The translations under genes and the position numbers were made by a program. DNA of 64,000 nt from Strobilurus pachycystidiatus (taxonomy: Eukaryota > Basidiomycota > Agaricomycetes > Agaricales > Physalacriaceae): positions 124,001 to 188,000 of the forward strand of contig JAHLMK010000014.1 of NCBI GenBank assembly GCA_019915135.1, read 5' to 3'. Below are positions 19,801 through 29,648 of this stretch, piece by piece. Numbering within the stretch: position 1 is the first letter of the stretch; each line of letters opens with the position of its first letter. The notes beneath the pieces were generated by a model. That model was not told where the DNA came from. It did not search any database and worked only from the letters and a program-made list of their open reading frames with translations.

Positions 19801-22448
19801 TCTATGCAATATTTAACACAGCTATTGCTGACCTTTACACAATACTACTACTCTTATTCCAATATAGCTGATAGTGTTGACATCTTAGTTTATGACAGGA
19901 CACAGTTGTATCCTATAGCTATCTCTGGACTGGACGTTTAACAAGTACGAAAGTTATATATCATATTTTGGTTTTGAATTTTACAACACGATTTTTATGA
20001 TATTTTTTACAATCTTTTCATATGCATTTCTACCTCATGTAACTGTAAAACTATCTTTAAAATCTCAATTTCTAAATAATTGAATTTATCACAGAAGTTA
20101 CGCTTGAAAAATCCTCTGGATTTTCTACGTGTAAAGTTATGTGAAAATTTCTTATAAAAATCAATGTAGAATTCAACAGAAACTCTAAATTTACATCTTG
20201 ACATTTTTAGTGATCTTTCCACAGTTATTTTCATTGACATTTTCACTTGAAAATCCACTAAAATATCAAAAAATCGAATTTTGCATATTTCAGACTCATT
20301 TCGATGGCAAAAAGCGTGTGAAATATTTGATATTTGCTATTCAAGTTCTTCATCATAAATTTCACGTGTTTTTTTACATACATTTTCACTGTAAAACCCT
20401 CTATGAATCCTCAAATAAATCCTCAAAGTTTTTCAGGCGAAAAATCCGTGAAAAAGCTAGAGGTTTTTTCACCGACTTTTTCACCCAGAAAATCCGAGTT
20501 TATTATCCAGTGTGGAAAGAAGTTACTGTAAGCGAAATGGTGCCGGTGAGGAATGAGCGTAAAGCACATACTGCCACGGCGTTCTCGATAATCGAAGGTA
20601 CAAACCAGATTGTTAGCTCAAGTCTGTGTTGAGAGCGTCAGTCGACGATTGGACAATATGTGACCGAAGGGCGTACGCAATGGCCAATACTGAGTAGAGA
20701 AACACAACTCGGTGTTCACCGACCTGAAAATCGCTGTTGAATACTGAGAGGTACGAAGGAGAGGGGTATGCAAACTTTTTTGCTGAACCAGATGAGGACC
20801 AGGCGACCGAGAGTCAACCCTGTTAGGCAAAGCCATGGATTTGAACGTTCACTTGTGAGACCGAAACGATCTTACCACCAAAGAAACCGGACGAAATGTA
20901 CCCAGCGCTCCTGCCACCCTCTCTCTCATTGATAATGAAGGTTACGATCCAGCCTAAGCAGACAGTGTTTAGAGATAGAACAGCTCTTATAAGGCCGCTA
21001 GTTACCTCCCAAAGTAACCTCCACTCCGATATAGATGAGCGCAAAGATGGCCAGGAAGTGAACGGACTTGATGCCGAGAATGGCGCTATACAGATTCCTA
21101 CCAGGTTCGTTTGTGGTTTCACCTTCCGTTGGTTCTTGACCAGCCTCGGAGAAAAGTTCTACAAGATATGAGTTTTTCGAGGACGTGGAAGCAAAGAGAA
21201 TACACACCTTCTTGTCTCTTGAAACGGAACACCAAGCACAGAACGGCGGTGTTAGAGACCGCTATCCCGGTGGAGATGATGAAGTGGTACGACCAGTGTT
21301 TGGCACCAGAAAACGGGGTTGCCACCAGAGGAGCAACAAACGCACCGACACCTGAGGTCGCACTGAGCAACGGTTCTAACAAGACACAAAGAGCGAACCG
21401 TATGCCGCGTGAACCATATTGATTTTGAGCGTTTGGTCCTTCTTCAGGCTACCAACGAAACCATTCCCTTGGGCGTTCTAGGAAGACGTGAGTCATATTT
21501 AGCGTTCTTTGAGTAAGTCTCTCACTTGTAGGGACATGCCGAACCCGGCGAGGAAGTAGGCCAGTACCATCGCGGGGAAGGGCGGAGCAGGACATTCGAT
21601 GGCATATGCTGCCACTTGGAATAGGGAACCAAGTACGACGGTCTGAATATCTTGATGAGAGGCATGAATCTTTGTGGAGGAATCGTGCAAACCTTTCCAA
21701 ACCCAAAGCGTTCATTCAGCCAGACATTCATTCCAGCACCCAATACGAATCCCTGGAAGTAGCTTAGCCTGAGGTAATTCGGAAGATCAGCCACCTTACC
21801 AAACAGTTGAAAACGAATAAGAGAGACACCATCGTATAATTGATCTAAACACAACGTATTGAGTTCTGGTTGGATAACTCCATGAATGAAACATACATGA
21901 TAGTAGCTCTGCATGGTAGGCAGCAGCGGACCCGTCGTGCCGTCGTTCCAACCCTCCAGGAAGAAAGTCCAACAGATGGCAGCGAATTGGATCATTGCGT
22001 TCATTCTGTGGCGTCTGGCCGCCTCGGCACTCACAGTCTGAGCGCGCGCTTGTATACCAGGGATCGCCGCGCTAGCATGTGGTAAAGCGGTCGTGGTAGC
22101 AGTGATGTATGATTGTTTATCTGTGTCATTGGCTGCAGGCGTTGGAGGTTCGGTGCTGGCGTCTTTAAATATCATCGTAGCATTCGAATCGATGCGGATA
22201 GCGGAAGGCCGTCTGGCGCGGTCTGCGATGTAGGATGGGAGAGGCCGGAGCTCGAACGCCGTGTCCACATCCTGTTCAGGGGACGAGCCGGAGATGTCGA
22301 TGGTGTCGGTAAGGTCTACTGCGTCGTCGTCGACGGCTAATGTCAATGCGCATGTATAAGACTCAATAAAGGAGCAAGAAGGCTATCACTACTCACGGTG
22401 GTTTGGACGCTCGATCGCAGGCCTGACGGCCATAGAGAAGGACGACAT
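13806..22448 (-). CDS. MFS transporter, fungal BSC6/fucose-permease-like
   Basis: The start is at 22448 (MSSFSMAVRPAIERP). After a soluble N-terminal tail of about 125 residues, TM1 reads FAAICWTFFLEGWNDGTTGP, the G-W-N-D-x-T-x-G-P signature of this MFS group. Splicing then gives MVSLLFVFNCLGFVLGAG, NVWLNERFGFGK, AMVLAYFLAGFGMSLQNAQG, HFLAIFALIYIGVEVTLGG, TLGRLVLIWFSKKVGEHR, LTIWFVPSIIENAVA, VSLIGMLLGPMFPILVGHAA and LLTGSVGWIAGIGMSGSAAL. A last TM segment VVSMMCTMVVVWALVP ends at a TGA at 13806. These cover both six-TM halves. Substrate is unknown. The intron 14194-20571 contains a 6.3-kb transposon; all coding exons remain open, so the gene could be functional if this intron is spliced. Confidence 0.82.
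14198..14772 (+). repeat. left terminal inverted repeat
   Basis: About 575 bp, nearly identical in inverse orientation to 19938-20512, with scattered substitutions and small indels (for example near 14745-14772). It is AT-rich and dense in GTGAAAA-type motifs. ORFs within it (for example 14452-14787) appear as mirror copies in the right TIR and are not genes. Confidence 0.88.
14792..15046. mobile_element. nested MITE with TA target site
   Basis: A 255-bp segment has imperfect terminal inverted repeats: CTGTAGTGTTTTGACC at the left and GGTCAAAATACTACAG at the right. It is flanked on both sides by TA (14790-14791, 15047-15048). TA target sites and short TIRs fit a Tc1/mariner-derived miniature element. 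The inner arms also pair (GACCTGTGACCTC against a GGTCTGTGACC stretch). No ORF of interest. It sits just inside the left TIR of the larger transposon. Confidence 0.65.
15310..16275 (+). repeat. 93-bp tandem repeat, first block
   Basis: About ten copies of a 93-bp unit. Each unit has four sub-blocks starting GATATCC: one followed by AGACATGGCTGGC, one by GAACAACGCCAC-GACATTGT, one by AGACAACGCAGCT and one by GACTTGACCTAGTT. The copies at the outer edge (15310-15560) are the most diverged. Because 93 is divisible by three, stop-free frames run across the block on both strands. Confidence 0.95.
16276..16748. mobile_element. nested hAT-like MITE
   Basis: A 473-bp AT-rich segment interrupts the satellite. 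Its ends are inverted repeats TAGACATGATCACGAGTGTC and TAGACATGAGCACGAATGTC (2 mismatches in 20). The 8 bases CCACAGAC occur directly on both sides (16268-16275 and 16749-16756), and removing the segment with one copy restores the 93-bp phase. An 8-bp duplication with TA-G-starting ends fits the hAT superfamily. The interior carries many ATCCGACATCCGA / TCGGATGTCGGAT motifs, direct and inverted. No transposase ORF. Confidence 0.8.
16749..19668 (+). repeat. 93-bp tandem repeat, second block with higher-order structure
   Basis: About 31 further copies of the 93-bp unit. A 31-bp extra segment containing TCCAGCTCAAAATGG occurs four times (motif starts 16821, 17038, 17813, 19146). The distances 217, 775 and 1333 equal 31 plus 2, 8 and 14 units of 93, so the array grew in higher-order blocks. 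Right-edge copies (19250-19668) share CCTCTGATATCTGACTCAACATGG with the left edge of block one, an older edge type. Apparent ORFs up to 462 codons here are by-products of the repeat length. Confidence 0.95.
19938..20512 (-). repeat. right terminal inverted repeat
   Basis: Inverse copy of 14198-14772, ending in TTATTATCCAGTG next to the TGG target duplication. The last bases lie 4 nt from the MFS splice acceptor when the minus strand is read through the element to its other end. Confidence 0.88.
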
Positions 22449-23592
22449 GGAGATAGGAGTGGAGATGGGACTGGCGACGAGAAAAGTTTTATACAGAGGG
22501 CACTCTAAGATGGTTGCGTGTTTGTACACACTCACTCCTGTCGTAAATTAAAATTGATCTTTTAGTCATTGTGAAGGGTGAGGGGACTGGGTTTATGAGC
22601 GGAATTTGTGCTGTACTGTAAGATGTTGGCAGGTTGTTGCGGCTTTGTAGTAGGCTGACTAAGGGAGATCAGACTGGTTTATCGTTTATCGCGTCGAGAT
22701 AGCTCTTGCCTCTGCCGGTCCGAATACAGAGGGAGATTGTTGCGGACTCGCCTGGCAATGGGTTGTAGCCCTGTAGCGAAGACCTGTGGAATTCCACATC
22801 GTCAAATGCGAAGGGAACCTGCGCAGTGTGTAGACTCATTGATTAGAGGTGAAGTCGAATCGCTTGATTCCGTATTACTGTACATAAGTAACTTACTAAT
22901 AGTACGACTTAGTAACAGATGACGCTATTAGGCGCGGTCCTTTGTCGGATAAACCCTTCCCCCACATTGAGTAGCAGCCTTAGCAGCTGTTGTCGGAATC
23001 TCTCTTTCAGCGACAGGCAATTCATCTTCGCAAAAAACTGCAGTGCGTTACCCACGAGACGTCGGATGAAGCAATCAAATATGAGTCCCTGCTCACAATG
23101 CCTCACATGCCTTCTCATAGAAATGAAGAATTTACGCGTCCGTGGCAGGGGTGGAGGGGCAGCTTCGCGTAGTCTTGAGCTGCAGTCGCCGCCGCTCCGG
23201 ATCCCCTTTTCGTGCTGGAAAATCACAAACAGAACAAGGTCGATGCCTCAATGGTATACCTGTAAGTAAGTGACGTCCAAAATTCGTGACCACAACTTAT
23301 GCCCAAGTTGAAGTGGCATCTTTGCTTATCAGAAACTCGGCCACTCACTCACTGCGTTCTGCCCCGATGGACACGTAGTTATGTCCTCATCTCCAGCCTA
23401 TCAGCGCATGGATGGAACCCCAACAGAAGGCATTGCAACCGTGTACGCTTTTATTGGACGCCGCGTGATTTGTTGTGCCCTTGTACATACTAATAGTAAT
23501 AGTATGAGCCGAGTCGGTACTCTACTGGTCGGATCTCGAGCATGTCAGAAGGTCCAAGGTTCTAATTCAAAGTCCATTCACGTACTCGAGAG
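22449..23592. other. intergenic, no gene supported
   Basis: Upstream of the MFS start and downstream of the F-box gene. A 116-codon plus-strand ORF (22919-23269) and a minus ORF overlapping it have no motif and exclude each other. No RNA gene or repeat recognised. Confidence 0.4.
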
Positions 23593-25056
23593 TCACTCTG
23601 GAATATCGTCCTCGAGGAACCAAAACGGTCCCGTCCAATGTCTGTCCGTGCCATAAGTCTGGTTATGCTCGACGACCAGTCCTTGCTTCTCAAGCTCGTC
23701 CAAGCCTTCTCTGCGCCATTCATCCATCACGTCATCCTCACAAAGACATACCCGCAACATCTTTAACCTTTGCACCTTGTTCCTCTCTGCGTGTTCGAAA
23801 CGGTACGACATCAATCCCACGAGTGCCCGGACGGCTGCCTTTGCGTTCTCCCTCGGCGGCGTACGCGAAGTGGTGTAAGTCGCGATGCTTATGACTTCCA
23901 GCTGGGGAAAGACGGTACTGGCGAAAAACTCGAGTGTTCGCGTGACAGTACCGTCTCCAGGGATGAAGGAGATGCACAAGCGCTTCACGTTTCGCATGGA
24001 GGAATCCAACAGGATGGGGGTGAGCGACATAATGAGCCTCGGGAAGGAGACGGCGAGTACACTGATTTTGCAGGATGAGCGCGATACAAAGTCCGAGAGA
24101 GTTTCCGCGTCGCCGTGGGAGGTCTGACGGCAGAAGAACGAGAGGGAGGTAAGGCTGGGAAGGGTAAGTGCGCCAAGTACGGACACCGTTTCGACGCAGA
24201 GACGCAAGATGTTCGAATGTGTCACAGCGGCCGCTGAATCGAGGTAGACTGGGCCACAAAAATGGCACTCTACGAGGGATGGGAAGCAGAGGATGTTGTG
24301 GATATCTGCCACCGTCAAAATCGTGCCTGCAAAATGCGTGAGGTGCGCAAAGGAAGGCAAGGGCGTATCGAGTTGACTGAGAATGGGATGGCTACGGAGG
24401 TCCGCTTTGAGCAGACGGGGTGCCTTCAGAAATGCTTGTTCGGCTTGCGATGACACGGACGGGTCAAACACTGGCAGCTTTGACTCAAGCATGTACACTT
24501 CTTCCAAACGCGACAGCGCATTCCCGTCGATAGTCCCCAGCGACTCAGTCAAGACGGCGTCTATATCAGGGATGTCGAGCTGTAGCAGTTGCCACCGATG
24601 ACAGTGCTTGTAGAGCGTCTTTAGAATGACGGGGAGCTCTTCCCCATAATTTGGGAGGCCATGGGAGAACAATAGAGTTATCGAGATCATGAGGGATTGG
24701 GTGCCAGAGCGCGACAGGCACTCTTCGAGGATCTCCGCCGACCGAGGGGGGAATGGGGAGGTAATAATGATCGTGCCCCACAGCGAGGCAGACGCGAGAA
24801 GAATGTCTCGCCACCGTCCGCAAACATGGCCGAGGATCCAGGGAGTACACATGGTGTCAAGGATATCCTGGTCACTAGACTGCCTGACCACCCAATGGAA
24901 TATGTCTGAAACGAGTTCTGGAGGGAGGCGGGAGGCGGGGGAGCGCTTATCTTGGCAATGTACTGGTGCGGCGCGAGATTTGTGCGCATGGACTTCGAGG
25001 CGGCTGTCCTGCTGCAACGGCGAGTTAGCCTCCTGCTTGGAGTCCATTACCAGCAT
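23593..25056 (-). CDS. F-box protein, single exon
   Basis: An uninterrupted 487-aa frame. Residues about 42-95 hold the typical Agaricomycete F-box-like domain: SRLPPELVSDIFHWVV, then WILGHVCGRWRDILLASASLW. The remainder has leucine-rich strands (ALSRLEEVYMLESKLPVFDP, AFLKAPRLLKADLRSHP, LGALTLPSLTSLSFFCRQ) spaced like LRR repeats. Such proteins bind Skp1 through the F-box and recruit targets through the LRR part. The first Met (25056) is used; a second Met three codons on (MLVMDSK) is equally possible. Expected to be part of the large, fast-evolving F-box family rather than a conserved gene. Confidence 0.9.
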   Translation of the reverse strand: MLVMDSKQEANSPLQQDSRLEVHAHKSRAAPVHCQDKRSPASRLPPELVSDIFHWVVRQSSDQDILDTMCTPWILGHVCGRWRDILLASASLWGTIIITSPFPPRSAEILEECLSRSGTQSLMISITLLFSHGLPNYGEELPVILKTLYKHCHRWQLLQLDIPDIDAVLTESLGTIDGNALSRLEEVYMLESKLPVFDPSVSSQAEQAFLKAPRLLKADLRSHPILSQLDTPLPSFAHLTHFAGTILTVADIHNILCFPSLVECHFCGPVYLDSAAAVTHSNILRLCVETVSVLGALTLPSLTSLSFFCRQTSHGDAETLSDFVSRSSCKISVLAVSFPRLIMSLTPILLDSSMRNVKRLCISFIPGDGTVTRTLEFFASTVFPQLEVISIATYTTSRTPPRENAKAAVRALVGLMSYRFEHAERNKVQRLKMLRVCLCEDDVMDEWRREGLDELEKQGLVVEHNQTYGTDRHWTGPFWFLEDDIPE

Positions 25057-25589
25057 CTCCTCTTCAGAAACCGACTTGAGTCGTCAACGACGACCGATGC
25101 TGGTGGTGGGAGGTAGTGATTGTAGGTGATTGTCCGACGTGATCCTTGTAGTAGCTGGGCAAAGCGGATGAAACCATAAGTAGTGACGCGAAGCTTTGAG
25201 CTCGGAACTCGGTCCGTGCTCCGATCCTTGTCCTCGAAATGTGCTCCAGTTTCAATATTTTGTCTTTTGGGACAATGGCCGACCGGAGGTAGCCTGCGGG
25301 CTGAGATAGGGCCCAAAACGTCGACAATCCGGACAACATTAGGGCAATGCCGATGGGAGCGCGACGCTCGAGCTCTACGACGTTCTTCGTACTACTGTCA
25401 AAGTGGAAGTCAAGACAAGATTCAGGACGCTGTTCATCTTGAAGGAACGGTATGTCCAAGAGTCAGCCCTGGGTCCTCCAGGACTAGTTATTTTTTTCTG
25501 GCAACTGAGAACAGATGTCATGATGTGCATATATTGCTAGTCATCGATATCCTCTTCGAGATACATTCCCAACATCATCCCTCACATTC
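25057..25589. other. intergenic, no gene supported
   Basis: A 131-codon minus ORF (25459-25064) has no recognisable motif. The segment is upstream of the F-box start and next to the decayed DUF6535 copy. Confidence 0.35.
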
Positions 25590-26529
25590 TCAACTCGGAG
25601 CCATAAGCAAGAATAGGATCGCAACTTGAGAGTGTCTCAAGCAGAAGTGTCACAATCAGTACTGGGTCCAGGCGTCCGAGGCGCAGAGTGTCGACCGCCT
25701 TGCGTCAGGCGAGCCTTCCATTGCCATTGGAGGTCCCGATGCTCCCTTGACCAAGGATCGTTGTTCGTTAGGGTCTTCCCAGATATGCCTGCGCAATATT
25801 CTGGGAATGCAAGTCAGTCGAGGTCATGTCACGGTTTGAGTCTTGACTCGAAAGGACGTACCTCAACGTCTCCAAAATCAGGGTGGCGAGGCCGCCAAAG
25901 AACAGGAATAAGAATGAGATGAAGAATATGGGAAGCCAGTCAACGATGGTGTTGATGTGCCACCGCTCCAGGTTATCGATCCGCGCTTGTCCGATGGCGA
26001 GAGTGCGTCTAGCAAACGCCGTTCCAACTTCCGGGTGAAGAGGTGTACTCGCTCAGCCATTGCTTGCGAGCAAGCTGCCGGTAAGACTGATGACGAGACT
26101 CGCGAACCAGCGAACGTTGATCGCGATCTGGGTGTGCGAAGGAGAGTACGAAGTCAGTGGAGCGGCCATCTGCCAACTGCGCAGAGACCTGCAACTGGCA
26201 TCCGTGGAGTCCAGCTGCAGCCACTTGTACGAGTCAATCAAGAATGCAGGGCCAATGGCGGAGTACAAAGATCCCTAGTATGATATGAGTCATAAATCAG
26301 CGGAAACAGGCAGACAGGAAACGCACGAAACCCGAGAATGTATTCATTTCGTTCCTCCAGGCGTGTCCATATCTAAACGCGCTGCATTCACGCGTCTCGA
26401 CCACTCCTCTGGAGCGTCAGATGGGCTGTCAGTACTGCTGGTTCTGCAACACTATGGCTCGCCAGACTCATTGATAGTATCCCATCAGGCCAGCGGCCCA
26501 CCCTTCCCCGTGAGCACTCTTATGGGCAT
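25590..26529 (-). pseudogene. truncated DUF6535-type membrane protein gene
   Basis: Reading from 26529, the sequence tracks the intact gene at 54192-57185 at DNA level: M-P-[IV]-R-V, the first-exon end EEWSR..NAAR and NEM, the first TM block (LYSAI, AFLIDSYKWLQLDSTDA), then SLV.SLTG, EYTS, the NTIVDWLP.FFISFLFLFFGGLATL block and finally DPWS.EHR and the VDTL region. It is broken: a TGA replaces the Trp of KAWW, there are small indels after DSTDA, and about 1.25 kb of the middle is missing, with LFFGGLATL joined directly to the ILET segment near 25870. The loss of the middle removes half the protein, so it is not expected to work. Confidence 0.85.
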
Positions 26530-26827
26530 TGTAGTCACTGGTGAGGGGTCGACAGCCTGCGGGTGATAGCAATCCAGAAGCCCGATGACATGTCGAATGT
26601 ATGGCAGTCGCTAACGGCAGCATTGCGATGCTAGACTGGCCTTGGGAAGTATGAATTTATTTCCATTCAGAGTGTTCCCTTTGCAATCCTAGGGTAGTAC
26701 TAGCAGAGCTGATGACGGTCGGTGCTCGAACCACTGACAGAAAACGAATTACATCTCCTGTGACAAGACCACGTGATAGTAGTCACATCGCGCCACGCTT
26801 TCAACGCGACCACCGCCACTACATAAC

Positions 26828-27780
26828 ATGGCCACTGTGCCCACAGACGATCAGGTCCTCGAAGCCCTTGCGCAGATTCCCGAGTCCCTAGGCCGCCCCC
26901 AAGTCCTGCTGGCCCAACAACTGGTCTCTTCAGATGCTCGCCTGAAACGACTCCTCACTGCCAAAAACGAAGCCAACAAACGTCCTCCTACCCTCCGTAT
27001 CCTGTCAAGGCACTGACAGAGTTTGCGCGCACGACCACCATTCCGCCCGCCGACATAATGAAAATCTATGACCAGAACCCGGACGGCCGGAGGATGTCAC
27101 CATTGTGCCTGCCGAGACTCTGGCGCTTCCTCCGCCGGCCCTCCCAAAAGACGCCCTAGCGGCGCAACTGCGTTACTTCGAGGAGAGTACGCGCGGTATG
27201 GACGCGGGGGATACGACTATGGCGTCACGCCCAACTCTTGCGTCGGGATCACGCTGCAGGTATACATGTACAGTCTTTTTTTCTTTGGAAACACCCGGGC
27301 TGATACATGAAGATATGCCGCGATAGAATATTCGGATTCCCCAAAACCTCTGTCGATGGATGATCAGGCCGTGTTGAATGGGAGTGGCCACTTGCACGCT
27401 ATAGTTGATTACTACGAAGCTGCGGGGAAGAAGGCGCGCCTTCCGCCTGGAGATGTCGGACGTCAATTTGAGGCCGAGTGCGTTATACGTTGAGCTGTAG
27501 ACCTCACATCACTGAAGGAATACAATTGCAGATGGGGCATCAACCCCCTCGAGATGCGCACCGCGAAGGAAAAGGAGCCCCAATACCGCGCTTTCTACGA
27601 TGACTGCAGGGAAAACCTACACATGGCTGCAACCATGCGTCCCAGTACCTCGCAACACCGGATCGTCTTCGCGAGCTAGACGAAGACGGCAGCCCAAAGT
27701 ACGAGGAGAAGCACCGTCGTTTTGCGTTGATCGTGACGAAGATAGACAAGAAAACGGGGAGGGAGGGTGGGGACTTGTAG
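26828..27780 (+). pseudogene. decayed gene of unknown family
   Basis: It begins with a good frame (MATVPTDDQVLEALAQIPES), but the coding signal moves between frames at least three times: near 26985 (to YPPYPVKALTEFARTTTIPP), near 27085 (to EDVTIVPAETLALPPPALP) and near 27655 (to RELDEDGSPKYEEKHRRFAL). An apparent intron at 27259-27325 does not restore phase. The last frame ends at a TAG at 27778-27780. Continuous amino-acid-like composition across the breaks suggests a gene that decayed recently, or local sequencing errors. The protein family was not recognised. It converges on the NAD(P)-binding gene 55 bp away. Confidence 0.55.
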
Positions 27781-27834
27781 AGTTTTTGAGCGTGTTTGCT
27801 ATAGTACATACATTGACACTTTGTTTCTTCTCAC

Positions 27835-28703
27835 TTACACCGCCTTTCGAATGAGGGCGAGATCCTCACCCTCGCTGCTATCCTCCCCGCTAGCGATCCA
27901 CCGCTTCACAGCATCGTCCAACGGCTCCTCGCCGCCCAAGAGATCCACCCATCCGCCCAACCATCCCTTCTGAACATCCTCCAACAGCCTAACAGCGGCC
28001 TCTGCGACATCGCCCCGCGAAACCATGCCCTTTGCTGCAGTCTTCCCCAACTGCACCTTCCCCGAAGGCTCTTCGTCACTCAACCCGCCCGGTCTCAACA
28101 CCACCGCTGCGAACGGCTCCGTATCTGGCGTTGAATTCCGCTTGTGCGCAACGGCGGAGAGGCAGTCGTCGTGCGCGAGCTTCGCCTTGTAATACGCGGG
28201 CATGACCTCGGTGTTCACGCGCTGGACGAGCTCCCAGTCGGCGTCGCTCCACCACGGCGCGCGGGCGCGGCGGATGGAGAGGGCGGATACGGTGAGGAAG
28301 GCTTTGATGTGCGGGGAGGCGGCTGCTGCGCGGGAGAAGGCGCATGCGGCGACGTTGTCGATGGCGTGTGTGCGGGAGGGCCCGCCTTTCCCGCCGGCGC
28401 CTGTGTGAGGGATCAGCGTGCTGCGTGCATACTCGTCATGCACTGACCGGCACTCCAGATAACCCAGTCGGGCTGGACCGTGTCCAGGACGCGTTGCGCG
28501 TCCGACTCGGATGAGACGTCTTCGAGGCTGTGGACGAGGATATGCAAGGAGGCATCGGAGCCTGGGGCAGCGGCTCTGATGGCGGCTTCTTGGGCCGGAT
28601 CGCGGATGAGGCTGGTGACTGACCATCCGCGCGCCAAGAGGCGGGGCGTCATGAGGAGGGAGACTCTTCCGTGCCCGCCGAGCAGGAGGATGCGAGGAGA
28701 CAT
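27835..28703 (-). CDS. NAD(P)-binding Rossmann-fold protein (atypical SDR)
   Basis: Exon 1 (28703-28448) encodes MSPRILLLGGHGRVSLLMTP, a Rossmann strand with GGxGxxxxL glycine motif, followed by an ARGWSVTSLIRDP turn that fits NADP binding (Arg after strand 2). A 47-nt intron (28401-28447, GTCAGT...CACAG) leads to exon 2 with NVAACAFSRAAA, FLTVSALSIRRARAPWW, the AYYKAKLAHDD segment (a YxxxK-like pair) and RPGGLSDEEPSGKVQLG near the end. This pattern is that of NAD(P)H-binding SDR_a5-like proteins. The length is 273 aa. Substrate unknown. Confidence 0.85.
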
Positions 28704-29648
28704 GATGGTGATGGTAGTTCGGGTACTAGTTGTGATTGAGAGACGGCAAGGCGATCAAATGACCTTTGGTTGGAGACCACGTACGAATCGCGTGAATTGT
28801 CGCCTTTCTTACGCGCTCAGATCATCTGGCGTTCATTGAATTTGAGCCTGGGCAAATCCGAGTGCAGTGATGTCATCGTGTGAAAGTAATATCCTCCTCC
28901 CAGCGTTGTTCCGCCTCAACGAATCCACTCAAGCCTCGACATTGACACACGTCGAATCCAATCATCTCTACTTACAGTGTGCAGTACAGTAGCGCGTCCA
29001 CAGTTCAATGCGCGAGGCAACGGGTGAGACTGACGACTGCCTGACGTCATCGTGCGTTCACCGCTCTGAGAAACGTCGCTTTCCTCCTCCTTCTCCCTCC
29101 CATCATCAAGCATGCCCCCATCGCTTCAGCATCGGTCCCGGATTCCAGCGATATCGAGCTCGCGGCCTACCTCTTGTTTTGTGATGGCTGTCTCCGACGA
29201 TGAGGACCTTGGGCGCCTGGGTTGCGGTGCCTCAGTCGACTGACCTGGTGCGTGCTCCCACTACAAAAACTTGGTTTTCGTTCATTCAACTTTAGCAAGA
29301 TATGACACCGTCTCTCAAAGACGACATCCACGAACACGGGCCCTCACGATGGGCATTGACAGCTGTGGAGGGAGTGCGTAAACGGGAAGTGACTGGCAGA
29401 GAAGATCGATTTGTTGGTTGTACTTTCGGCCCTTTGTGCCCTTCCCGTCCTCTTCACTGGCCACCACCACGACCACCGTCCTTTGGCCTCGCAGCCTGTA
29501 TCGACGCCACATCGGGCTCTTCGTCGGACCTTTCGGATGTCCTTTTATCTACACGTGGAATGCTTGCCGAGCCGCCGCCGACCTCGGTCTGGGCCTAGAA
29601 TCCCAATCCCAATTACTACCCATCCCCACACCGTTTCCTCCAACGACA
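28704..29648. other. intergenic, shared promoter region
   Basis: The two flanking genes diverge from this 945-bp segment. A 98-codon plus ORF (29302-29598) has no motif. No RNA gene or repeat recognised. Confidence 0.35.

Larger units (their letters stand above)
14198..20512. mobile_element. non-autonomous DNA transposon, CACTA-like ends, 6315 bp
   Basis: The termini are perfect inverted copies starting CACTGGATAATAAACTCGG. They are bounded by TGG at 14195-14197 and TGG at 20513-20515, a 3-bp target duplication. CACT[AG] ends with 3-bp duplications are characteristic of the CACTA/CMC superfamily. The TIRs are unusually long, about 575 bp (14198-14772 and 19938-20512), and contain many short TGAAAA/TTTTCA motifs in both directions, like the subterminal repeats of CACTA elements. 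No transposase-like ORF is present; the interior is mostly a 93-bp satellite plus two nested miniature elements. Removing the element and one TGG restores a 60-nt intron of the MFS gene. Confidence 0.85.

Noticed and set aside
22919..23269. 116-codon plus ORF and an overlapping 105-codon minus ORF
   Set aside because: They exclude each other and neither has a motif.
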